NCBI GenBank assembly: GCA_022844565.1
Contig: JALHLK010000020.1
Location: 1-64,000 of the forward strand
Origin: Saprospiraceae bacterium
Lineage (GTDB): Bacteria; Bacteroidota; Bacteroidia; Chitinophagales; Saprospiraceae
DNA length: 64,000 nucleotides
Direction: 5' to 3'
This document shows positions 51,368-59,421 of this stretch, piece after piece (within the stretch, counting starts at the first letter, position 1; every line of letters starts with the position of its first letter). The notes below the pieces were generated by a model that saw nothing but the letters and a program-made list of their open reading frames with translations, was not told the DNA's origin and did no database searches. Both the position numbers and the translations under genes were made by a program.

Positions 51368-52054
51368 ATGGAAAACAACACATATAAACTCGCCTCACTA
51401 GCGGCTTTTTTAACGGTAATTACCACTTTTTGTGTACATGTACTTTTTGCTGCTGGACCTACCGACTTTGAAGCAAGGATTTTATTATTCAAAGATCTAA
51501 TGTATATCATGCAAAGATGGGTAATCATTTTACATGGACTGTTGGTTTTTGTAACCATGTGGGGATTATTTTTGCATACTTATCGAAAAAGTCTCGTTTG
51601 GTCAGTTCCCGGACTCATTTTTTATACAGGTTTTATTATGGTAGAATTGGGTAGAATGATGTTTATTTTGTATTATTTAAATGGTCTACGCGAAAGATAT
51701 TTGACAGAAACGATGGCGACAACCAAGGAGATGTTGGCACATGATATCAATCAATTTACCTTAATTAGTTTTTCCTTATTTGGGCTGTTTATGCTTTTTA
51801 TTGCATTAGGAAATTTTTGTTTTGGTGCAGCGATGCTCAAAGTTGAAGGGTGGGGTAGAAAATTAGGTGTCTTATTACTCATATGGAGTGTACTCAATAT
51901 AATTGCACTTTTTAATCTTTCATATCAAAATCAAGTGATCTCAAAATTAATAGAATTTACTAATTTATATTTTCAAATGGGTATTCGATTGTCAATAGGG
52001 CTGTATCTATGGCATCTTGTGAAAATAAATAAGATATCAAATGTTATATATTAA
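51368..52054 (+). CDS. Multi-pass membrane protein, unknown function
   Basis: About 6 hydrophobic segments; long ORF with upstream promoter-like signals. Confidence 0.75.
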   Translation: MENNTYKLASLAAFLTVITTFCVHVLFAAGPTDFEARILLFKDLMYIMQRWVIILHGLLVFVTMWGLFLHTYRKSLVWSVPGLIFYTGFIMVELGRMMFILYYLNGLRERYLTETMATTKEMLAHDINQFTLISFSLFGLFMLFIALGNFCFGAAMLKVEGWGRKLGVLLLIWSVLNIIALFNLSYQNQVISKLIEFTNLYFQMGIRLSIGLYLWHLVKINKISNVIY

Positions 52055-52517
52055 AAAAAAACACAAAAAAATGAGAATTAAGAAAATGGTTCTAGTTTGG
52101 TTTTATTCTACTCTATTTACCGTAGCAATACATGGTCAAAAAGTTACTTCTATTGACATCGTCGAGGCTAAGGAGAAAGACATGGAAGAAGTTAATTATT
52201 TTTATGAAAAGAATTGGCTTGAATTTAGAAAAGAGGCATTGAAAAGTGGGTATATTACAGATTACAAATACTTGCAATCTCAGCCTGATTCACTTGGCAT
52301 GATAACCATGACTTTATTGACCGAATATAGTGATAGCACGATGTACAATAAAAGAGAGGAACACTTCAGGCCTATCATGAGTCGTATTTCGCCCAATGGT
52401 CCCAACTATTTGACCAATAGGAAAAACAAAGAATTTTTGAGATATATTCACGGTACAGATGGATTTCATAAATGGGAAGCCATCCAAAAATCAAAAAAGA
52501 AAGTAAAAAACAAGTAA
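52041..52517 (+). CDS. Small secreted hypothetical protein (start likely at MRIKKMVLVW)
   Basis: Signal-peptide-like N-terminus; overlaps the previous gene. Confidence 0.6.
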   Translation: MLYIKKKHKKMRIKKMVLVWFYSTLFTVAIHGQKVTSIDIVEAKEKDMEEVNYFYEKNWLEFRKEALKSGYITDYKYLQSQPDSLGMITMTLLTEYSDSTMYNKREEHFRPIMSRISPNGPNYLTNRKNKEFLRYIHGTDGFHKWEAIQKSKKKVKNK

Positions 52518-52701
52518 CTATTTAGGGCTTTGCGTTCGAATCATAAAGATAAGGACATTTAAGGCAGACGAGACATCGCTATTGACGAGAAAAAAGCCTG
52601 AAGTATTACTTAAATTGGACAGTTTTTGAGAAGACTGTCATAGGCCTTAATAGTTACTAAAAAAGATTAAAATTTTTCAAAACAATTTAAATACTTAAAA
52701 C

Positions 52702-53070
52702 ATGACAAATCCAGTAACGTGGTTTGAAATAGCAGCCACAGATTTAGAGAGAGCAAAAACATTTTACGAATCCGTTTTTGGAATTCAGTGCAATTATGTT
52801 GATATGCCAGGGTCACCGATGTATATGATGGGCTCAGATATGGCCGCTCCTGGGGCAGCAGGAGCATTGGTTAAGTCAGAAAACAATACTCCTTCTACAG
52901 ATGGAAATATGATCTACTTTGGATGTGCTGACGTCGCTGTCGAAGCTTCACGTGTAGAATCTGCTGGGGGTAAATTACTATTTCCAAAAGAAAGCATAGG
53001 CGAGTTTGGATTTATTGCACAGTTTATTGATACAGAAGGGAACAGGATAGGGTTGCATTCTAATCAATAA
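52702..53070 (+). CDS. VOC family (glyoxalase-like) protein
   Basis: PVTWFEIAATDLERAKTFYESVFG; FIDTEGNRIGLHS. Confidence 0.93.
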   Translation: MTNPVTWFEIAATDLERAKTFYESVFGIQCNYVDMPGSPMYMMGSDMAAPGAAGALVKSENNTPSTDGNMIYFGCADVAVEASRVESAGGKLLFPKESIGEFGFIAQFIDTEGNRIGLHSNQ

Positions 53071-53159
53071 AATTAAGTACTTAGCAATTTTGAAAATAGG
53101 AATTCGGTCCGGATTTTCATTTGAATTTTAATTTTACAAAGTTTAAACCAATACAGTAA

Positions 53160-53200
53160 GGACAAAAACAAAGTATGTTTTTCATCTTTTGTTTTTGTCC
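53160..53200. terminator. Hairpin GGACAAAAACAAA-N15-TTTGTTTTTGTCC
   Basis: Perfect 13-bp arms downstream of the VOC gene. Confidence 0.5.
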
Positions 53201-53362
53201 GATTCTGTCAAAAGAGTGGGTATGAAAATTACTAATTTTTTGAGTTACAACAGCAAAAAAATTGAGAATATTTTATGCTGGAATGGATTTTCCTTGTCTA
53301 AAAGATGTTAATAGTAAATCAATTTTAATAGAAATCTACGCTATGGCCACATGATTTTGGTC

Positions 53363-53794
53363 CTATAAGGTAATTAATTCTGGTCCTTTAATTTTAATCA
53401 CATGACAACAATCATGCCCTATCACAAATGACCTTTTTATTAAAACTTTTTCTTCTTTGTCAAAAATTGTGTATTCAATCATTTCTCCTGTAGGTTTGAT
53501 ATTTCTTACAAGATTATCATCAGCTATGGTGGCATAAAATGGACCGTGATCAAGAGGTTTGTTGAATGTGTATTCGTGGATGATATTATTTGTCTCAACT
53601 ATTCTGGAAGTGGCATGACTAAAAGATTTGATATCTAAGGTGGTTAGATCTATTGGAATAGTAATAGTAATCCACGATTTTGTACAGATGATATTGCCGG
53701 GAGGAGGGCAATCAATGTTATTGGTTACTAAATCTTCTTGCGCACATTTTGTAAATAATATCAACATTCCAAATAATAAAAACTGCTTTACCAT
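53363..53794 (-). CDS. Hypothetical lipoprotein
   Basis: MVKQFLLFGMLILFTKCAQE lipobox-like. Confidence 0.6.
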   Translation of the reverse strand: MVKQFLLFGMLILFTKCAQEDLVTNNIDCPPPGNIICTKSWITITIPIDLTTLDIKSFSHATSRIVETNNIIHEYTFNKPLDHGPFYATIADDNLVRNIKPTGEMIEYTIFDKEEKVLIKRSFVIGHDCCHVIKIKGPELITL

Positions 53795-53876
53795 GTTCTT
53801 TTTTTTTATTTAAAGACGTTCATTGAGATTAATTTGTTAGTAAAAAAAACCTTTTTATAACTTATAAAGGAATTAC

Positions 53877-53921
53877 TTGCCAAATGGCAATAACATTCTA
53901 ACTATTAATAACATACATTTG
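53877..53921 (+). promoter_or_regulatory. TTGCC-AAAT-GGCAA dyad + N23 + TACATTTG
   Basis: Dyad 53877-53890; -7 match 53914-53921. Confidence 0.72.
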
Positions 53922-53947
53922 TGTTATAAATGGATATTAAAAAAGCT

Positions 53948-54610
53948 ATGTGTAAATTCCTGCTTTCAACTTATATGTTTTTGTTTTTTATAATTTTTTC
54001 TTTTGGTTGTTCAAAGAAAAGTGAATTACTTTCTGATCCTATGGATATTAAGGTAGATGACCATTTCATTGAGGCGGAAGTAAATATTCTTTTTATAGGC
54101 AATAGCTTGACATATACCAATGATCTACCAAAACTCCTAAAGAATTTTGCATTTTCAAAAGGTAAGAAAATAAATGTGACTTGTCAATGTCTTCCAAATT
54201 ATGCATTGATAGATCATTGGACAGATGGCAAAATACAAAACCTGCTTAATTCAGAAAAATTTACCCATGTCATCATTCAACAAGGCCCATCATCTCAAGA
54301 AGAGGGGAGGCTCTGGCTTATGGAATATGGAGCAAAGATCAAAGAAGTGTGTGAAATAAATAAATCAAAATTGGCGTACTATATGGTATGGCCAGCAAGA
54401 TCTAATTATTTGACATTCGACGGTGTAATCAAAAATTATACAGACGCAGCGAAGGCTAATGAAGCAATACTTTGCCCAGTTGGACTTGAATGGAAAAAGC
54501 ACTTTGATCAAACCAATGACTTTTCACTTTATGGTCCTGACGAATTTCATCCTTCTTTAAAGGGCAGTATGAAAGCAGCAGAAATTATATATAGCTCAAT
54601 TTTTAAATAG
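53948..54610 (+). CDS. SGNH/GDSL hydrolase-like lipoprotein (ORF opens at 53930; Met at 53948 fits the promoter better)
   Basis: LFIGNSLTYTNDLPKLL; PDEFHPSLKGSMKAAEI; lipobox FSFGC. Confidence 0.8.
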   Translation: MCKFLLSTYMFLFFIIFSFGCSKKSELLSDPMDIKVDDHFIEAEVNILFIGNSLTYTNDLPKLLKNFAFSKGKKINVTCQCLPNYALIDHWTDGKIQNLLNSEKFTHVIIQQGPSSQEEGRLWLMEYGAKIKEVCEINKSKLAYYMVWPARSNYLTFDGVIKNYTDAAKANEAILCPVGLEWKKHFDQTNDFSLYGPDEFHPSLKGSMKAAEIIYSSIFK

Positions 54611-54733
54611 TAATAACTAGACAAATAAATATAAAAGATTATGCGACATTATTAAAAAGTGCGATTCTCATTAAGGCATAATTAATGATATTATTTAAAA
54701 TTAAGATTTAATTAACCTGTATATCGGGTTTTC

Positions 54734-54778
54734 TTGTCAAATGTCAAGAATATTATATGAAAAGCCATCCTATTTTTG
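54734..54778 (+). promoter_or_regulatory. TTGTC-AAAT-GTCAA dyad + N23 + TATTTTTG
   Basis: Dyad 54734-54747; -7 match 54771-54778. Confidence 0.72.
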
Positions 54779-54797
54779 AAAGATCAAATTAAATATC

Positions 54798-56009
54798 ATG
54801 AAAAATTTAAAATTACAAATTTCTACATTCGCTGATCTTTACACTTTTTCATTTCTAACTACTTTTTTTTATAAATTCACAAAACTAATTGGACCAAAGC
54901 TGCAGTTATTGTTTTCAATAAATTTATTGCTTTTAAGTCCAGCTTTTTCGCAACTCCAACCACTTTCCACTCCCAATGCAGGTGGAAACAGAAAAGCGTC
55001 AGTTTCTGAATTTATAGGATTTTGCGAAGTGAAAATTAACTACAACCGCCCAACAGTTAAAGGCCGTGAGGGTAAAATATGGGGTACAGACATTGCACAT
55101 TATGGGTTTAAAGACCTTCAATTCGGGACCAGCAAAGCTGCTCCGTGGCGGGTAGGTGCAAATGAGTGTACTACAATTTTTTTGTCTACAGATGCTAAAA
55201 TAGAAGGAAAAGATATCAAAGCAGGAAGTTATGGGTTATTTATGAGTTTAGGAGAATTCGAAACCATCGTAATTTTCAATAAAAATACTACTGCTTGGGG
55301 AAGTTATTCTTATAATCCGGCCGATGATGTATTGCAAGTCACAGTAAAAAATGAATCACTTGATAAAAGTCAAGAATGGATGAAATTTGAATTTGAAAAT
55401 CAGACGGATAATTCAGCCATCATAGCTCTTTCTTGGGAAAAAAGGAAGATTCGTTTTAAAGTGGAGGTAGATGCTTTAAAGTTGCAATTTGAAAGTTTTA
55501 AAAAGGAACTAGAAACACCTAAAGGTTTTACCAGTGGAGCATTTTCACAAGCAGCTAACTTCTGTCTCAATAATAACTATGAGTTAGAACAAGGTTTTGA
55601 ATGGGCTAACAGAGCCATAGCTCCAGTTTTCCCAGGGGAGAAAAATTTTGGAACGCTCCAAACGGTTGCAAATTATTTAGAAAAACAAGGTAAACAAAAG
55701 GAGGCAGATGCTATGATGAAAGAAGCCATTCCTTTTGGAAAGGTCGGTCAGGTGAATGTTTATGCTAGAAAATTACTAGGTCAAAATCGAAATAAAGAAG
55801 CTTTTGAAATCTATCAAACTAATTACAATAAATTTCCAAATATCTTTGCCAGTAATTTTGGAATGGTTAGAGCTTATTCGGGCATGAATGACTTGAAGAA
55901 GGCTTTAGAATTTGCAAGGTTAGCTTTGGCTCAGGCCCCAAATGCAAATCAAAAGACCATTGTTGAGCAAATAATTAAGGATTTAGAAGCTGGAAAAAGT
56001 GTAAACTAA
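54798..56009 (+). CDS. DUF2911 domain protein with C-terminal TPR-like region
   Basis: VEVKINYNRPTVKGREGKIWG-type DUF2911 sequence; PWRVGANECTTIFLSTDAKIEGKDIKAGSYGLF. Confidence 0.88.
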   Translation: MKNLKLQISTFADLYTFSFLTTFFYKFTKLIGPKLQLLFSINLLLLSPAFSQLQPLSTPNAGGNRKASVSEFIGFCEVKINYNRPTVKGREGKIWGTDIAHYGFKDLQFGTSKAAPWRVGANECTTIFLSTDAKIEGKDIKAGSYGLFMSLGEFETIVIFNKNTTAWGSYSYNPADDVLQVTVKNESLDKSQEWMKFEFENQTDNSAIIALSWEKRKIRFKVEVDALKLQFESFKKELETPKGFTSGAFSQAANFCLNNNYELEQGFEWANRAIAPVFPGEKNFGTLQTVANYLEKQGKQKEADAMMKEAIPFGKVGQVNVYARKLLGQNRNKEAFEIYQTNYNKFPNIFASNFGMVRAYSGMNDLKKALEFARLALAQAPNANQKTIVEQIIKDLEAGKSVN

Positions 56010-56025
56010 TTTATAAAAATAAACA

Positions 56026-56448
56026 ATGAATAGCAAACTATTAATTTTCTTTTTGTTAATCAGCTTGAGCTCTTTCGCACAAAATGACAAGCAATTAGTC
56101 GAAAAAGCGATGATGAATTATTTGGATGCTTTGTATGACGCGAGACCAGAATTGATTAAAGAAAGTGTGCATCCGAAGCTAAATAAATTTGGTTTTTATC
56201 GAGAAGGAAAAGATAAACCATTTGGCAAGATGGGTCAAATGTCCTTTGAAAGATTAGAAAAATTGGCAGGAGAATGGAACGCTGCAAAGAAAACAATATC
56301 TATTCCGAAAAAAGTAGAAGTGTTAGCAGTTCACGATAAAATCGCAATAGGTAAGGTTAGTGCAGAGTGGGGTTTTGACTTTATTCAATTGGTGAAAGAG
56401 GACAATAAATGGTTGATCATTAATATTGTTTGGCAAAGTCCAGAGTAA
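56026..56448 (+). CDS. NTF2-like / putative lumazine-binding secreted protein
   Basis: VEKAMMNYLDALYDARPELIKESVHPKLNKFGFYR; signal peptide. Confidence 0.8.
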   Translation: MNSKLLIFFLLISLSSFAQNDKQLVEKAMMNYLDALYDARPELIKESVHPKLNKFGFYREGKDKPFGKMGQMSFERLEKLAGEWNAAKKTISIPKKVEVLAVHDKIAIGKVSAEWGFDFIQLVKEDNKWLIINIVWQSPE

Positions 56449-56542
56449 ATTATATACCAATTGCTTTGTTATGGAGTAGAGGGCAACCTTCAACTTCCTT
56501 AATCAATTATCGAATTGTCATTGAAAGTCGGATATTTATTTA

Positions 56543-56737
56543 ATGGAATTAGAAGGATTTGGGCTCAATAGTCTTACTGATTTTCCTTTAGTGACTCCCT
56601 CTCAATTTGCTTATAAAATATCTTCTGTCGAGGGTTTACAGATTGTACGACAAATCATATTAAGTTATTTTGATATATATTTAAAAGGGAAAGTAATAGA
56701 TATCACTAACGCCAAATTAAAATTAGAAATTTATTAA
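56543..56737 (+). pseudogene. C-terminal remnant resembling an alpha/beta hydrolase (dienelactone hydrolase-like)
   Basis: LTDFPLVTPSQFAYKISSVEGLQIVRQIILSYFDIYLKG resembles the end of such hydrolases; only 64 aa remain. Confidence 0.4.
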
Positions 56738-56746
56738 ATTGAAACT

Positions 56747-57592
56747 ATGAAACTGATTACTTTGGTCTATTTATTTTATACTTTCATCCAACCTGATTTC
56801 GTCAAGATTGTAGTGGAAAAATCAAGAAAACCAATAATAGATTCAACAATCTTATTGAGTCAAGAGGAACTGATAAAAAATATTCAATTAGCACACGATC
56901 CAAACAGGATATGGAAAACAGTTTATTCCCTATCATTTGATCACGTCAATATACACGGAGAAAAGGCCGATTTACAATTTTGGTTGGCTAATGAAATGAC
57001 TTTACTGAGTACATGGGAGTATTACTCCGATTGGCCTTATGATAATTGTCAAATCGTGTTTGACGGTGGTAAAGTCTGGTCAAAGAACTGGAAAAGGGGC
57101 AACCCTCCTAAAATGATCGTTAATAATCACTTTTTCCAATACGCCCTTCCTTTTTTGTTGGATCACCCTTTATTCGAAATATCAAAATATGAATTAATCA
57201 AGCTACCATCGAAAGATGATCTTTATTATGCTATTCGCGTGGGCTTACCTAAAGCATTAGGAAATGCTCCAGAAAAGTACTTTAAAATTATAGTAGACCC
57301 AAAAAGTTTTATAATGGTGGCTTGGGAATATAATATAGCAGATGGAGAAATGTTAGATAGAATGAAACAACCATCCAATATTAAATCCATTGACAACTAT
57401 TTAAGTATTGTACAAGAACATGTTATTAAAGATGGCATGCTATTACCCTCAAAATACTATACCCTAAATCCAAAAGGAGACATTTCGGGCAATCATTTAA
57501 TTTGGAATTATCAAATGAACAATAAAGTAGACAAACAAAGATTTTTGATAAATGAAAAATTTGTTGTTGATGTCACAAAATATATTCGATGA
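56747..57592 (+). CDS. Hypothetical protein (DUF6503-like possible)
   Basis: Secretion-signal-like N-terminus; ORF with plausible composition. Confidence 0.6.
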   Translation: MKLITLVYLFYTFIQPDFVKIVVEKSRKPIIDSTILLSQEELIKNIQLAHDPNRIWKTVYSLSFDHVNIHGEKADLQFWLANEMTLLSTWEYYSDWPYDNCQIVFDGGKVWSKNWKRGNPPKMIVNNHFFQYALPFLLDHPLFEISKYELIKLPSKDDLYYAIRVGLPKALGNAPEKYFKIIVDPKSFIMVAWEYNIADGEMLDRMKQPSNIKSIDNYLSIVQEHVIKDGMLLPSKYYTLNPKGDISGNHLIWNYQMNNKVDKQRFLINEKFVVDVTKYIR

Positions 57593-57670
57593 AAGATTTG
57601 AGAGATTGAAGAGCGCAATTCTATCAATTTCTATTTTAATTTCTTTCCAAATGACAAGTATCAAATATAC

Positions 57671-58672
57671 ATGCCATATCGTTTTATAAGAATATCAAAA
57701 ATGATAAAATTAGTTATTATGTGCAGAAATGTGATATTAAAATTTTTCTTTTATTTTCTCTTTACATTTTCAAAGGCAATTTGTCAACAAATTCCTATTA
57801 CACCAGAGATTTTTTTACCAGGAATTATTTCTACAGGTCTTAACGAAAGAGATTTCGCCATTTCTCCAGATGGAAAGACAATTTATTTCACTGTTGTTGC
57901 ACCCCAAAATGTAACGAGCAGTATATTTTTCATAAAAAAACTCTCTAATAATTCTTGGTCAAAACCTGAAATCGCCCCTTTTTCCGGAAATTACACTGAT
58001 CTTGAACCCTCCTTTTCTCCAGATGCTAATAGGATTTATTTTGCTTCAAAAAGACCTATAAACGGCAAAGAGAAAAATGATTTTGATCTCTGGTATGTCG
58101 AAAGAAACAATAATGGATGGTCTGCAGCGAGACATTTAGATTTTTGTACAGATAAAGACGAATTTTATCCTTCAGTCACAAATGACGGGTCAGTCTATTT
58201 TACCGCTAGTTATCATCACGAAACAGGTAAAGAAGACATTTTTGTAAGCCGACATGTCAACAATAAATATGAAGAACCTACTGCCATGGATACAACTATC
58301 AACTCATCATTGTACGAGTTTAATTCCTACATTTCACCTGATGAATCATTTATCATTTTCACAGCATACGGCAGAAAAGGAGATAAAGGAAGAGGTGATC
58401 TGTATCTGAGTAAAAGAGTGGGTGGAAAATGGCAACCCGCCAAACCTTTCACTCAAATCAACTCCGACAAGCTGGATTATTGTCCTACAGTCAGTTTTGA
58501 TAAAAAAATTTTGTATTTTACAAGCGAGAGGACTAAGATAAAATCTAATGAGACAGGTAAGACACTCAAATATAACGATTTTATTAAGTTTCAGTATTCA
58601 ACTGGAAATGGATTAGGAGATATTTATTGGGTAAAATTTGAAGAAACTCCACTTGATGGAAGATTACATTAA
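57671..58672 (+). CDS. WD40-like PD40/TolB beta-propeller secreted protein
   Basis: FAISPDGKTIYFTVV; EPSFSPDANRIYFASKRP; PTVSFDKKILYFTSER. Confidence 0.85.
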   Translation: MPYRFIRISKMIKLVIMCRNVILKFFFYFLFTFSKAICQQIPITPEIFLPGIISTGLNERDFAISPDGKTIYFTVVAPQNVTSSIFFIKKLSNNSWSKPEIAPFSGNYTDLEPSFSPDANRIYFASKRPINGKEKNDFDLWYVERNNNGWSAARHLDFCTDKDEFYPSVTNDGSVYFTASYHHETGKEDIFVSRHVNNKYEEPTAMDTTINSSLYEFNSYISPDESFIIFTAYGRKGDKGRGDLYLSKRVGGKWQPAKPFTQINSDKLDYCPTVSFDKKILYFTSERTKIKSNETGKTLKYNDFIKFQYSTGNGLGDIYWVKFEETPLDGRLH

Positions 58673-58896
58673 AAGGTATGGTTTTCGAAAAAACAAAGAA
58701 TCAAATCAGGGACCCATCACAGTGTTCTTAGAAAATATCTAAAATAATAGATTTTAAGCTTAGCTCAACATAGCTATACCCTTTTAGAAACTTCATTGAG
58801 CTTGGGGTTTAGTTTTCAAAAGACAAAAACACAATATAAATTAATAAAAAAATTTACGTGCATCACCATCAAGTTGTTTAGTTTTTTCAAATTAGA

Positions 58897-59355
58897 ATGA
58901 TGAATAAATTATTTTCAAAGCAAGAGAAGATAAATAGATCTGAAAGTGAAATTTTTAACTTTCTGTGTAATCCATCTAATTTTCCATTTTTTCTTCACGA
59001 AGTAAAAAGCGCAAATTGGGTAAATGATTCACAATTGCAGGTAGGCAAAAAATATGAAGAAACAAGATTAATACTAGGAATACCTGTAAAAGCTATAGTA
59101 GAAATTTCTCAATTTGTTCCTGATAAAACAGTAGCTTATCTGAGTAAAGCATCTGGCGTCACAGGTGAATACGTGTATAATCTTTCTCCAAGTTTTGAAG
59201 GATGCTTTGTTTCATTAGATGCTTATGTAAAAACTGAAGGTTTTTTAGCGAAATTTATAGCTCCATTTTTTGTAATGTCGATGAAGAAAAGAGATGAACA
59301 TCAACTGACGTATTTAAAAGAATATATTGAAAAAAGTCAAAGTTTGTTTTTTTGA
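58897..59355 (+). CDS. SRPBCC family protein
   Basis: KINRSESEIFNFLCNPSNFPFFLHEV; C-terminal helix region. Confidence 0.75.
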   Translation: MMNKLFSKQEKINRSESEIFNFLCNPSNFPFFLHEVKSANWVNDSQLQVGKKYEETRLILGIPVKAIVEISQFVPDKTVAYLSKASGVTGEYVYNLSPSFEGCFVSLDAYVKTEGFLAKFIAPFFVMSMKKRDEHQLTYLKEYIEKSQSLFF

Positions 59356-59421
59356 TGAAGAACCTTATTATTCTAGCGGAGGAATAATTTTCAAAATTAT
59401 AATTTAACGATTTGCCTTCAA

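Noticed and set aside
52528-52545. tRNA T-arm-like GTTCGAATC
   Set aside because: No matching acceptor, anticodon or D-arm around it.
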